Position numbers and translations under genes: made by a program. Positions 11,401-22,950 of a stretch of 64,000 nt of DNA are shown here, piece by piece; the first letter of the stretch is position 1; each line of letters begins with the position of its first letter. The DNA is from Adiantum capillus-veneris. Its lineage: Eukaryota; Streptophyta; Polypodiopsida; Polypodiales; Pteridaceae. The notes under the pieces are model-generated. The model saw only the letters and a program-made list of their open reading frames with translations, did not search any database and had not been told where the DNA came from. The stretch is taken from positions 134,952,420 through 135,016,419 of the forward strand of contig CM043964.1 in the NCBI GenBank assembly GCA_014529385.2, written 5' to 3'.

Positions 11401-11884
11401 GCCTTCACGGCGTAATGAGAAAAGAAACCTTAATCACGCTCGACACGCCAAGGGGTATTATATATCTTAGTTTATTACTCATGGGCAGGCCCCATGGTCT
11501 TAACAGGGAAATGGCATATCTTGTGTAGTATCACTAAAGTGACCCAACAGAATCTGGGTTAGATCCAAGTGGTGGTGGTGGGAAGTGAGGTTGGGGGGGG
11601 GTTGCTTGGGGTAGGTTTGGGTGTGTGTGGGGGTGGTTTGTTTTATATAACCACAAGAGTATAACAGTGTGTGTGTGTGTTTATGGCAATGGAGAGTTAC
11701 GAGCCAAGCGGGTGGGGCCAAGCCAAACAAAGCAAATGCAAGTTCCATGCAACTCCCCATTATCAAAAAATGCCAGGGTTTGATTTGAATTTTTTTGTTT
11801 TTCCCGCCAGGCAAGATTATGGCGGTACACTGAGGCCCAAGATAGAGCAAGAGAGAGCTATGCCAGTGTGGGAGTGTGGCTATA

Positions 11885-11886
<2 letters not shown>

Positions 11887-11920
<34 letters not shown>
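11887..11920. repeat. (GT)n microsatellite
   Basis: Uninterrupted GT run, homologous in position to 213-284. On the minus strand it is read as an alternating His-Thr tract in an otherwise unrelated open frame. Confidence 0.95.
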
Positions 11921-11921
<1 letters not shown>

Positions 11922-11929
11922 GTGCTCTA

Positions 11930-12612
11930 GCATGAATCTTGATAGAGTTTGCGAGCCAGGACATTCCACCAGTTTGTGGAATAGATGGAGTGGCTAGTGC
12001 ACAGACAAAAGAGGGATTAAGCCCACATAATTTCCTAAGAAAGTTAGACAGATAAGCACCAGAGGAGGAAAAAAGAGCAAGCTCTTGCTGATACTGTGAG
12101 GATAAAAGAGGAAGCTGGGAAATGTATTGGGAAATTAAATTTACTCCTTCCATGGAGTCTTTATCTAAAGTATCTAAAATCTTGACCCAATCAATAAAAG
12201 ACAGCATATGTAAGACAAATAGCTTCTTGCCAGAGGTAAGAGCCGAATCATAAATTAACTGAGAAGAATCCAAGCTGCTAATACATCTTAGAACAAGAGA
12301 AGTGGCGAGTGAGAGGGATTTCGAGGCCAGTTCCAATCCTTGTGAGAGAGCAAGAGTCTGCAAAAGATGAGGAGAGGTTTACTTATATTTCTCATAGTAG
12401 GTAATACAATCTTTGGCCTTCCTAGAGAGGAAGGGTTTAGTTCTAACTGCCAAGGCATTCTTTGGTTTACGGTCCTTAAGGTAAAGCTTAATCTGTTCGA
12501 GAATCTTTGGATGATTCTCAGGGTTGTGATTAGTGCTCATGCGAGCTGTCTTTCTACAGGGTAAGCAGTCCTCAAAAGGAAACAGTGTAAACATAGATAA
12601 AGGTAGAAACAT
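11930..12612 (-). pseudogene. Relic of an unidentified protein-coding gene, tandem copy 2
   Basis: Minus strand, two same-frame segments (12612-12382 and 12378 to about 11930) split by the same TAA stop as in copy 1. The second segment is longer here because copy 1 acquired a frameshift. It reads through KLFVLHMLSFIDWVKIL, SQYISQLPLLSS and NFLRKLCGLNPSF to a Ser/Pro-rich end before the GT microsatellite. Helical, leucine-rich sequence is consistent with a fragment of a large scaffold-type protein, but I do not recognise the family. The shared stop means the damage predates the tandem duplication, or that an exon border lies here. Confidence 0.45.
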
Positions 12613-14597
12613 TAAATGTGATTTTTTGGGCCTGCAAACCTTAAACCGACAAAGTTAAATACTATAGTAGTCGTGTGTAGGGGACGCAAAACAGAGTCTA
12701 AAAAGGGACCACCTAAAACCAGTCAACCTATCAAGGGATTACAGACTATGGGTCCAACTTAGAGCTCAATTTCAAAGAAAATTTCCAAAGCCAGCATCCC
12801 GGTTTCTCTTGGAAATAAAAACCTTATGTTTTGGATGTGTGTGTAGCTGTTAAATCTTATATAGTAAGACAATTGAATTTTTACATTCAAAAGACAGCTA
12901 GCAATGGAACAAGGACTAGATATGTACAAAAACAACTCAGTATTAGAATCATTTAAGTACAATGTTTGTAGGAAAGAGATCCCCTTTGAGTCTGCAAAAA
13001 GTAAATGAACTTCCCAAGTCATCGGTGAGTGTTTCATCCAGAGTAAGATAGCTTGCCAAAGTTAAAAAACCTCTCAAGATAAGATAGAGTCCTTACCTGC
13101 ATCCATCCAAACAAGACAAAAATTCAGTTAGCCTTGGATGTGTTTTACAGGTATCAATGGACCATACCAGTTGTTGTCCATGTCCATATTATAAACTTTT
13201 CTTATTTTAACAAGCTTAGTGATTTATGATTACAAAAATGTTCTTCTATTTCTCCTTTTCATAAATCCAAGTTACTAGCAAAAAGCATTTTTTTGATTAG
13301 AAGGCCATCACCCCTTATAATCCAAGTGTCATAGTCCCCTATCAATAAATCCTTCAAGATTTAATGAAACTCAACCGAAGCTCAAAAAAACTCTTGTTAT
13401 AGTTCAAAAAAGTAATAAGTTTATTTTATGTTTGTTTAGGTCAAATAGAGTTAAATGTTCACCATGGTATATGGAATTTAAAACATCTTATAGTGTGTAT
13501 AATTATTACCAAATAAATCTCACAGCACATTAAGTGGCAAGGAGCCCTTTGAAATGACCAAATATCTAAAGAATAGTTCAATATTCATATGCAGCCGGCA
13601 ACAAGCCTCCAACAACCATAGAGCCAGTATCAATCATTACACAAGAAGTTACCCGAAATCACATTATCCTCATGCAAATCCAAGGGGACATAATATGCAG
13701 TCAAATGTAGTCAAAAAAACAGTCCCAAAGTGTATACTTACCTTAAATAGGTAAAGGTTCTTTAGTAAGAAAGATGGGGTATGTTATCAAGCATTAGGTG
13801 CAAGAGGTCTTGGAAAATTTATAAATAAAATAGTATAACTTCCCAACGAATGCGACAGAGGTAATATACCACGTAATTTAAACATTTTGGTACAGGAACC
13901 GTATGCGGCCGCTCGTATGCAGCCGGACCAACCAACCCCGCACACAGTGCTCATGAAGCCACATCAGTACTCCTTGTATTCCAAGAAACCAAAGGATGAG
14001 TTTTACCAGTTTGTATTATTACCAAATTACCAGTGAACCACTACACCATGCATATCAGTCCAATCCCAAACCATACCTTCTTTAAGCAGTCACCTCAATA
14101 GAGTAAGAGAACTAATACAGTATATGTTAGCACCTGGGAAAAAGCACTGTTGCATTAAGTGAATTCCAGTTTTAAGCTAGCGAAGCAAAACCCAATTCCT
14201 CCTTTTTCAATGAATTAAAAATTATCCCGACCAACCTTAACCACAATTTCCATGCTGAGTAAAATGATACAACCTATCATTTATGAGCAATAAAAACACC
14301 AAATGTACACACTATGAAATTCGACAGTCCCCGATAGTTGTAAAACCCATAATGAACGCACGCAGAATACACCTAAGGTAAAACAACTGCCACGATGCTA
14401 AAACATATAATGTTAACCTTACAGTTTCAGAAGAAAGCTTACTGTACAAAATTCCAATATAAGCTAGGGTAGACAAAAACCCGAGACACCTGAGTGGTGA
14501 GCTCCATATCTCCTTTTTGTGAAGCAAGCAGTAAGACTTCTCAGAAAAACACAACAGAACAACGCTGGCTAAGTGAGGGGTAGAGATGCGTCCTCAC

Positions 14598-14729
14598 CTG
14601 TTTAAATAGCGGAAGGAGGATGGACTGCCAATCCTCTGAGCGGGAGTAATGAGTGAGTCGGTCCACCTTCCCTTGTGAGTGTGTGGTAGCACAAATCATC
14701 ATGTAGATACCCATGAATGGGGAGATCAA
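14598..14729 (-). pseudogene. Candidate exon of the unidentified gene, tandem copy 2
   Basis: An open minus-strand stretch reads THSQGKVDRLTHYSRSEDWQ and ends ILLPLFKQ exactly at CAG/GTGAGG (edge at 14598), a good donor consensus. It lies upstream of the relic at 11930-12612 on the same strand. No family recognised; low confidence. Confidence 0.3.
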
Positions 14730-14943
14730 AAGCTAGGGAGGAGAGGCCACCTTCACGACGTAATGAGAAAAGAAACCTAAATCATGCTCGGCACACCAAG
14801 GGGTATTATATATCTTAGTTTATTATTCAAGGGCTAGGCCCCATGGTCTTAATAGGGAAATGGCATATTTTGTGTAGTATCACTAAAGTGACCCATCAGA
14901 ATCCAGGCTAGATCCAAGTGGTGGTGGTGGGGGGTGGGGTTGT

Positions 14944-14969
14944 GGGGGGGGGGGGGGGGGGGGGGGGGG
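14944..14969. repeat. Poly-G run (about 26 G)
   Basis: Uninterrupted G homopolymer in copy 2. The same place in copy 1 (near 11592-11600) has about 9 G. Such a run is both mutable and assembly-sensitive. Confidence 0.95.
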
Positions 14970-15107
14970 TAGGTTTGGGGGTGTGTGGGGGTGGTTTGTT
15001 TTATATAACCACAAGAGTATAATAGTGTGTGTGTGTGTTTATTGCATTGGAGAGCTACGAGCCAAGCGGGTGGGGCCAGGCCAAACAAGGAAAATGCATG
15101 TTCCATG

Positions 15108-15110
<3 letters not shown>

Positions 15111-15187
<77 letters not shown>
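15111..15187. repeat. (GA)n microsatellite
   Basis: Pure GA run of about 77 bp sitting exactly at the right end of tandem copy 2. It is read as Arg-Glu tracts on one strand and Ser-Leu tracts on the other; neither is coding. Confidence 0.97.
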
Positions 15188-15193
<6 letters not shown>

Positions 15194-15287
15194 ACGGAGC
15201 AAGGAGGTGCATTTTGTTTTCTTTATTTTTGAGCTAGATCTTCTAGGGGACATTCCCAGGATGACTTGTGGGTGATAATGTGTGTGT

Positions 15288-15355
15288 GAGCTTGAGAATG
15301 GCCAAAGAGGCAAAATCCTTGAAGCTTGAGAATGGTCAAAGAGGCAAAATCCTTA
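15288..15355. repeat. Two-copy 34 bp tandem repeat
   Basis: A 34 bp segment beginning AGCTTGAGAATGG and ending in AAATCCTT plus two bases occurs twice in direct succession (15288 and 15322), with two or three substitutions. Confidence 0.85.
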
Positions 15356-17100
15356 AAGCTCTTTAGAACCGAGGAAGGGACGAGAGTTCATGCTTGAGAC
15401 ATTTAGGGTACCAAATTTTCACATTGCTCTAATGAAGGATGTACACGTTGGATTGAAAATTTCGTGCACAATCGTTGATCTCAAATCCATCAATTGAAAA
15501 GGCATACACACAAAATGAGCAATCCAATATTCATTGTCTATTTTCAACCTAGTTAACAATCATCACCAAATCATTGCTCATCTTTGAAATTCCTAATCAT
15601 CCAAATCCTATCAGATTTGTCATTTGGTTTGTATATATGGCTACACACAATTAATTATAGCATACACAACAATGGTAATTCTTATACAATCATTTTCAAT
15701 TGAGTATCAATTGAATCATCCCAAGTCAATCATACACATCAACCTTTTTAGGTCTTTCAATCACCATGATTAGTGGTGGCACCAATCATTCATTTTCTCA
15801 TTGGATAGATCATGCCATTGGCTAGGCATACACACCCAAATTTAGACCGTAATTATATGCAAGAACATTCATCAATTCCTCATTGCAATGCCCAAAATTG
15901 GAAACTTGATCAAGCATAAATGAATGCATGCATGCATGCTTAATTTATCAAAACTTAACACTATTTTGACCCTATCAAGTAATGCACAGACTCTAAAATT
16001 AAGCACAAATGATCAAATTTTGCTTAATTGAAAATGCAGTTAGGCCAATCCCTAATGCTTGCACAATCTTTTGATGCACATTACATAGTCAAAATTCATT
16101 TGGGTGCCCCAATTGACCATTAATCATTGAAAATAAAGTGGTCTTGGATGGGCATGCACACTCAAATTTTGCTCAATTTTTTGGCATTTATGCTTATCCA
16201 ATGATTAAATTAACCTAGCATACACATCAATTAGATGATTGTACACTGATTTATCATCAATTCCATCAATTTCTATGCATGCACACACTCAATATTAGGT
16301 GCACACACACTTGAATTTTTGGCAGTTTTTTCTCTCTTTGGTGGATTACGCACACAATGATTCTTATGCACACACATGATTTCTTGTTGCAAATCAAGAT
16401 TAATTTTGACACACATCATTTATTAGTCAAAATTGACCATCAGTTTCATTCCAAAACAATCAATTTCGGTGCAAAGTGTAGGTCAATCGATTTACACACC
16501 TAATTTTAGCACTAAATTAGCAACACATTGGAATCAAATCAATCACTCAGAATTTAAATGGAGTAGGCCAATGCACTTACAATCAATTGCATCCAAGTAA
16601 ATCATTGCTCCAGGTGCTAATCCCATCATGCAAACACATGTGTGGCTCTTCCAAATTATCCCAAAAATTGACCATTATGCCAAAAATCAAACACTCAAAT
16701 CATCAAATTAAACATGGATTAGCACAATTAACTTGATAAAAGTATTGATTCCACCTCTTATAAGGGGATTGTACATACATTACACTTCAAATGTTAGCAT
16801 TAAGGTTATAAAATTTAGTAAAAAACTAGTAAAAATAAGCATGGAATTAGTACAATCAGCATGAAATGAAGCAAAATTAGTAATTGGTTAGTGTGAAATT
16901 AGTGGAATTGGGGGTTTGGAGTATTCATAACTCAAAATTAGCATCAATTACTTGCACAAACATCAACAAATCACACCAAAATTGAATTACACACTCAAAA
17001 CCAATGAAATTAGTAGTGAAATTACTCTATTCTAAACATCCTATACTCACTTGCTTAGGTTATCAATCCCCGAGAGGCACACCAAATATTGGGGGCCATT
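15356..17100. other. AT-rich intergenic stretch, no gene seen
   Basis: Rich in CAATT, CATACACA and ACACAC words. No ORF of more than trivial length, no terminal repeats found. Confidence 0.6.
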
Positions 17101-17849
17101 GTAGCATAACCTATTCAACCCAAGACCAACAAAATTATCAATCCTAGTACAACCTGGCTAGGGCATGGAAGCACGAGCATCATGGGGTGTATCAAATGAT
17201 AGGATTCAAGAGAATGCTCTTCCAATGCAAATAGAAATTAGCCATGAATCACTAACTCTAATCACATCATCAATCAAGCATCGCCTACATACATTAAGCC
17301 CACCAAAGTCCATAGACTAGAATCCCAAAGCACACTCATGGCAAGCACACACTAATTGCATTGGTGTTGGTCTCTCCAATCCCCACATGCCAATCAAGGC
17401 ACTTCATCAAAAGCTACACACACAAGTGAATGTTGGTAGAGTTTCATTAAACCCATCCACATGCAAGAAAACAATAGGGCACATACACTAACTACAAGAT
17501 TAAGAAAAAACTTATCAACCTAATTAGAGATGTTAAATATTGCAAATTGAATGCTCATAGAAGGATAGGAGTGGTCAATAAGAAAGAAGTCATCACACAC
17601 AGTCAAATGTAGAATAATGAGGAGGTGAAACTACTTCATGACATAACGGAATGTAGAAGAATTAAGATTAATGAAGAAAGTAGAGATTAGATTAAGAAAT
17701 GCTTCTCTAATTACAATGGATTAGCACTAGCCTCTTAAGCATGGGAATTAAGCTCAAGCTATGCCATCCATAAAGTGAACACTCAAGAGAGAGAGAGCTC
17801 TCAAGAATGGATCCTCAAAAATGACTACTCAAGAATGAAGCCTCCTTGC
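17101..17849. repeat. Diverged dispersed repeat, possibly an LTR
   Basis: Starts TGTAGCATAACC directly after a G-rich, tract-like ATTGGGGGCCAT (17089-17100), which resembles a polypurine tract followed by an LTR start. Parts of 17110-17850 align, strongly diverged, with 32650-33230. The shared words include GGCTAGGGCATGGAA. No second LTR or primer-binding site was found nearby, so the LTR reading is tentative. Confidence 0.35.
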
Positions 17850-18279
17850 ATAAAGGCTTCCATTATGTGAAATTTGGACTCACAAAGGGACCCTTTAAGG
17901 AGTTTGACTTTACCTCTCTCTACCAAAACGGGCGCATGAATAGAATTTTGCAAGCAAACTCCAAAGTTGGTGGAGGTTTGACAGTTATAATGTCCTCTTC
18001 AAGCTCTATTTACTGATATATAGCACGCCATGAGATTCCTCATATTTTAGAAGATTCTTTTTTTGAAAGAATATTCTAAAATATGAGGAATCTCATGGCG
18101 TGCTATATATATCAGTAAATAGAGCTTGAAGAGGAAATTCTAACTGTCAAACCTCCACCAACTTTGGAGTTTGTTTGCAAAATATTATTCATGCGCCCGT
18201 TTTGGTAGAGAGAGGTAAAGCAAACTCCTTAAAGGGCCCCTTTGTGAGTCCAAATTTCACCTAATGCTTATAAAGGCTT
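17850..18279. mobile_element. Fold-back (MITE-like) element with ~200 bp arms
   Basis: Left arm 17861-18060 and right arm 18066-18266 are near-perfect inverted copies around a five-base centre (18061-18065). The element is bracketed by identical 10 bp direct repeats ATAAAGGCTT (17850-17859 and 18270-18279). Terminal inverted repeats plus 9-10 bp target duplications fit a Mutator-superfamily MITE or fold-back element. It has no coding capacity. Transcription through it would give a long double-stranded hairpin. Confidence 0.88.
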
Positions 18280-18894
18280 ATACCACAATCCTTTCCACTA
18301 TGGGATTAATTTTGAGCCTCCTAGCTAGCATAAACATTTTGGAGCTCCAAATGAGCCCAAAACCTTATACAATGTGGATAGGAAATATTATGCACATCTA
18401 TAGCACATCTCCCGCTTGATGCATAATCAGTGTAGCCTGTGTTATTCACTACCAACATGTTTTTTGTTGCCATTGACTATCTATATTTATGGATTTAGAG
18501 ATGGTGTGATAGAGCATATGGTGCTACTTGACCTCCTTGGCAAATTAATGCAGAGGCTAGTTGGGAGAGTGTACAACAATCCCTACAGCTATTAGGGCAG
18601 GAAGAACAAGAAGCCATGGCTCTTTCTGAGTGGAAAAAGGAAACTTGAACTTGCTTGCAATGGAGGAATTTCAAATTTAAATGACTACTTAATGGATCAA
18701 GAGCTTTTGGTGGCAAGAGTCTGATAGGTTTTTGTAGTTGTCTTTCAATACCTTTATGACTATCAGACTCTATTTACAGTGGATCCACATATGGATTCCA
18801 TAAACCTTGTAAAAACGAGATGTTACCTCACATTTGGTCTTTTTTATATATATTTCTTGCTTTATTTCTTCTATTTTCTGTGTTACGTTGCCTT
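18280..18894. other. Intergenic, no recognised feature
   Basis: Weak plus-strand coding-like text around 18545-18660 (a Gln/Glu-rich stretch ending EWKKET) is interrupted by stops, and I cannot assign it. Confidence 0.4.
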
Positions 18895-19895
18895 GCTGCT
18901 CTTTCCATGCATTTATTGTTGCCATAGTAAATTTCTCATTGGGAACTGAGGGCAAGGGTGCAAAGGCCAAGAAGTCAAAGGGCAGTAAGAGTAAGGGTGG
19001 CAAAGCTGCAATCAGCTCTGCAAAAGGTGTGTCCACTTCACAAACAATGGGTAAAGAACTACAACAATGGTTTTAAGGTATCCGGATTTGTAACCAGAGT
19101 GTACCCCCTAAATGAGACATCAATGATCCAAATTGGGATCGTATTGTACCAATTCCACTGATAAATATGAATGTGTGTACCCTTCATGCCCATCTATGAA
19201 TTCTTGACAAGTTACTTATGCTCCATATTAATTATGCTTGGAATATGGAGCCTGGAAAAGAAGATAAGAGTGTATTAGAGAACTAAAATCTATTATATCA
19301 AGTGTTGGTCTACATGGGGGTGCAGTTGAGTATTCAAAGGACAAGAAGGAATCTAGAAGTACACAAGATCGTCCTAATAAAAAATGTATGGGTGGTAATA
19401 AATCTAGGCATCTACTCTTAGACTATTTCCACTCCCAAAGTCCCAATGAGTTTCAATTATGGAAAAAGGTGTGTGACATTACCACCTACAGAGGTTACAA
19501 AGCAGCCCTAAGAATTAAGTGTGCTCGTTTCTGGCAGTTTGTAGATGGTATTTTTTGTCTGCTGGAAAAGGCAAAGCTAACCTGGATTGAGATATCCACC
19601 TTAAAGTTTGTAATCAATAGTTTCAGAGTGCAAATGGTGGATGCTTGGGGGAAGATACACATAACACCTTACATGGTGGGTTGAACACTTCGTCTATATA
19701 ATGAAAAAACATCAATGTTTGAACTAAAGTTTAATTGTTTTTTCAACACATTCTTTCTGCACATAGTTTATTTTTTCTCGATCATACGGTTCATTGGGCA
19801 TCTGGAGTAGCCAAGGAATGGAGCGTTCACACTATCAAGAAAAAGAAATGTATTTTAAAATACACGGCATGCAGGTGGAAGTAAAAAGAGCAATG
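18895..19895 (+). pseudogene. Degenerate ORF repeat, copy 1
   Basis: About 1 kb homologous to 31625-32615 in the same orientation. Both start near GCATTTATTG and run past AATGGAG. Decayed plus-strand coding text is shared: a Lys/Gly/Ser-rich start, then EFQLWKKVCDITTY, then KFVINSF and QMVDAWG near 19600-19650. Frameshifts and stops break it everywhere. The two copies share protein-level similarity, which suggests an old mobile-element ORF. I do not recognise the family. Confidence 0.6.
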
Positions 19896-20235
19896 CCCTA
19901 CACAAGATGTTCAATCGGTTCTACAAAGTTTCAGCGAGGAGAGAGAGGAAGAAGACTAGAGTGCAAAGAAGTTTGAAATGAAAAATAGAGAAAGTGCCTT
20001 AGCGTGAACTTATGATCACAATAATATCATGCTTTGAGTGCAAAAGATCAATTTTGATGATGGTTGAAGAGAATGCGACAAAATGGCAGGCATTGGGTGG
20101 AAAGCAAATAAATTTTTGACACTAACCACTTCTATTGTGAACATGCATTGTAATGCTAGGTGATTTGTTAACGCACCAATCAATGGTCCTGTGGGTGGAG
20201 TTTCATCTATTATATGGAGTTTATTTTATTTTAAT

Positions 20236-20239
20236 AGAG

Positions 20240-20330
<91 letters not shown>

Positions 20331-20516
20331 TCTTTGACACAATGAAAATGACACTATTGCTTGTATAATTGTTTGAGAACCGTTTTTACATATATAAATA
20401 AGCAAGATCTATTAATATCCATTGTTTTTGCCGTGCAAGACTCCACTAAACTGGTGGTATGTAGCTGCATGCTATAAAAGAAATTTCTCACGGATAATGG
20501 ACCTAAAAACCTAGCA
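20236..20516 (-). repeat. 3' LTR with expanded (GA)n
   Basis: 20236-20330 is a GA run. 20331-20516 aligns with 22765-22950, ending CCTAGCA against TCCAACA. The part corresponding to 22666-22740 was not found to its left. Confidence 0.7.
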
Positions 20517-21269
20517 GTCATCCCCTCAATACCAACCTAGACTCACCACTCTCAGGACATAGAGTTTTAGGTCTACTCTTAACCATGAGTTTAAGGTATA
20601 CTCATAAACCGGGAGTTCTATGTTCTCTCACAACCAAGGGTTTTGGTATACCCATAACTTGGTGCTACGACAATGAAACCCCCCTTCAAACACATAGGGT
20701 GTAGGTCAAAGTAGCTATATTGAGTTTCTGGTTTATTTCCAAACCTTTGGTTTAGTTTTACCCAATAACCTCATGAGAAGTGGTTTACGACAAGGAATTG
20801 AACCAAAGATATTTTGAAAGGCATTGAACCACATATATTTTGGGAGGTCTTTAAAATTTTATCTTGTAGCACTGTAACTCGTACAGTTTTGACATGGCAA
20901 TAACTTACAATTGATAAGCTAAAACAAAGCTTTTGACAGTGATGTTGACAACAAAAAAACCATAATAAACCTATAGCACTGAAAATGGAAAAACAACTTT
21001 TGAATTTTGTATGTGTTTATTGACTAGATCATTGTAGCAAACCTTTAATTTGGATTCTCTTCATACATAGGATCACCCTTTGCAAGGACAACTTGTCCCA
21101 TGGGATCAATCTCTTCTATTATCACCTCTTCACGAACTCCTTTGAAGCCGTTGTTGGACGCATTTTGAGAGCCCTGTTTTTTGTAAAAATTGTACATATG
21201 GGCTTGAGATATATTTTCATTAGAGGGCTTGGACATGTTCTTCTGGGTTTTTATGACAGATTTTGCAAG

Positions 21270-21440
21270 CACATGTACATACAGGGAAAGTCACTAGCAT
21301 ATTGTCAGCTGTCGGATTACTGTGAGTGTCCATTAGTGAGTTTTTTGAAGGGAGGCTTGTATATAACTAAACTCATGTAAAAAATTTAAAAAATTTCATA
21401 AAAACTCCAGAAAATTTCAGGATTGAGCTCGTTGTACCTC
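21270..21440 (+). repeat. Short dispersed repeat (~165 bp), copy 1
   Basis: Aligns with 38662-38834 in the same orientation. Shared words include GACTTGTATATAACTAAA (with one change) and GAGCTCGTTGT near the end. It lies inside the interior of the LTR element here, and inside a tnp2 relic at 38.7 kb. No terminal inverted repeats seen. Confidence 0.7.
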
Positions 21441-22651
21441 CTTGATGGTTTCTATTGCAGTTTTTGCCCTCGCCTTGCCTACTCTACGTGTAGTCGTGTT
21501 GGGATAGCTCTCTGTTTGGATCAATTTTTCATGTAGCGGTGTGTAGATTCAATTTTTTCCATCTTCATATTTCTCTCCAATCATTGTTCAAGCCTTCTTT
21601 CAAGATTTAAAGTGCTCCATTTAGAGTTGTGCTCTTCAGGTTACGACTAGTTCTCTGCAGGGTTATGACTATGGCAGCCTAGTGACAAATTGTGTGCAAA
21701 CAGATTGGCAAGGCATGTATCTATGAATTGTGGAATTGATGTTGAAGTTTTGGGTTTTTTATGTTCAATTGTGAAAGGGGAGGCCCTTGTCTTCATATGC
21801 ATTGGTTGGCGTGTGCTGAAAATCTATGCTTTGCCAGGGTTTTTCTCTTATGTGACCTAGTCTCTTGGGTGGGCGACGACAAGTAAATTCCCAAGGGGAA
21901 TACTCTTGTTGGATTTGGGGTGTTTCAAAAATATTTTGGTGTCCTTGTAGTTCTCTTTCAACGCTCTTGGGTACATCGCTATAGAGGCGTTCCAGTTTGC
22001 TTGTTCCCAATACCATTAAGCACAAGAAAAATCGTTGTTAGATGGCTTTAGAAAAATTGGAAGCCCGTTTTGGATGCTCTTCACTTTTAAGTTAACGAAG
22101 TTGAGTTTTGTAGATTTTTGAGATGCTAGAAAAACTACCAGCGAGTTCAACCAAAAACTACATCGGATTGCAAACCAAACTGCCAACTTATATTAACTTT
22201 TGTCAATCTTGGTAGTCAAGGGCGTTTTGATATGCCTTCATCGACAAACCTTTTTGGCTTGAAAAATGATTGTGAGCCTTTTGAGATTCTCACAAATTGC
22301 ACATCAACTAGCTCTGCATAAGACAATGTTTTGATATGCTTGAAATTGCCACCAGCTTGGTTGTTGACTAGGTGCGTTCTGAGATGCTATCTAATAGAGA
22401 GGTCACCGCTTGCCTAGCATTTTAGAGGCTACTCCTTTGGCTATCCCTGCCAGCCCCTTGTGAACCTGGAGGAAGAATTTTGAAATGCCAACATGCAGAG
22501 CCTTGGCCTTACTAGCGGCACCAATAGTGCTCTCAAAGGGAAGCGTTCTAGAATGCTAGACTACACAGGTTTTTTGTTGCAGCCAACAAGGCCTCCAACC
22601 CTAGCTTCTCACTATGATTTCCCACCATGCGTTAGTCTCCACAATGCTTGT

Positions 22652-22663
22652 GCTCTGATACCA
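22652..22663 (-). promoter_or_regulatory. Primer-binding site (initiator-Met tRNA type)
   Basis: The minus strand reads TGGTATCAGAGC, the standard primer-binding sequence of many plant LTR elements. It is two bases from the LTR end. Confidence 0.9.
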
Positions 22664-22665
22664 CT

Positions 22666-22950
22666 TGTAAGAGAAACATATATGGTGGGTTCCAACGACA
22701 AATTTGTGCTGAGATTGAGCGTGGAAAGTAGGGAAAATATGAGAGAGAGAGAGAGAGAGCAGATTCTTCAACGCATTGAAAATACCTCTATTTCTCTTAT
22801 AATTGTTTGAAATGTTCTTTCATATACATAAGTGACCAAGATCTATTAATAGCCACTATTTTTTCCATGTAAAACTCCACTAAACTGGTGGTATGTAGCT
22901 GCATGCTATAAGAGCAATTTCCCACGGGTAATGGGATTGAAAATCCAACA
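22666..22950 (-). repeat. 5' LTR (285 bp)
   Basis: TGTTGGATTTT...CTTACA in element orientation (TG...CA). Contains a short GA run (22741-22759). Paired with the LTR at 20236-20516. Confidence 0.8.

Larger units (their letters stand above)
78..11750. repeat. First copy of a ~3.35 kb tandem duplication, split by an LTR retrotransposon
   Basis: Sequence from about 78 to 1164 matches 11751-12798, and 9510-11750 matches 12799-15109, in the same order and orientation. Removing the 8345 bp LTR element at 1165-9509 and its target duplication leaves about 3.32 kb, directly abutting the second copy (about 3.36 kb). The two copies differ by scattered substitutions and small indels. One is a ~63 bp block present only in copy 2 near 13312-13375. 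The first 77 bases of the window are not part of the unit. Content is mostly non-coding, with minus-strand exon-like relics described separately; 9510-11230 shows nothing else I recognise. Confidence 0.88.
11751..15109. repeat. Second copy of the ~3.35 kb tandem duplication
   Basis: Uninterrupted copy of the unit described at 78-11750. It joins copy 1 head-to-tail at about 11750. It ends at about 15109, where a (GA)n run begins in place of the sequence found at the copy 1/copy 2 junction. 12799-12802 (ccgg) is the empty counterpart of the Ty3/gypsy insertion site. 12613-14590 is AT-rich and shows no gene I recognise. Confidence 0.88.
20236..22950 (-). mobile_element. Non-autonomous LTR retrotransposon (LARD/TRIM-like)
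   Basis: Minus-strand element. The 5' LTR is at 22666-22950. A primer-binding site complementary to the initiator-Met tRNA follows: the minus strand reads TGGTATCAGAGC at 22663-22652, two bases inside the LTR. The interior of about 2.1 kb is without gag-pol. A polypurine tract at 20517-20531 reads GAGGGGATGAC on the minus strand. The 3' LTR ends at 20516. The LTRs share about 170 bp closely (for example CCACTAAACTGGTGGTATGT), each with a GA run, strongly expanded in the left one. The left boundary of the 3' LTR is obscured by the GA expansion. Interior minus-strand ORFs at 21045-21272 and 21765-22025 match nothing I know. Confidence 0.75.

Noticed and set aside
12364-12388. 25 nt intron GTAAAC...GCAG removing the shared stop
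   Set aside because: Too short for plant splicing, and its removal would put the downstream sequence out of the conserved frame.
14849-15313. Frames with poly-Arg-Glu and Ser-Leu tracts
   Set aside because: By-products of the GA run and G run at the end of tandem copy 2.
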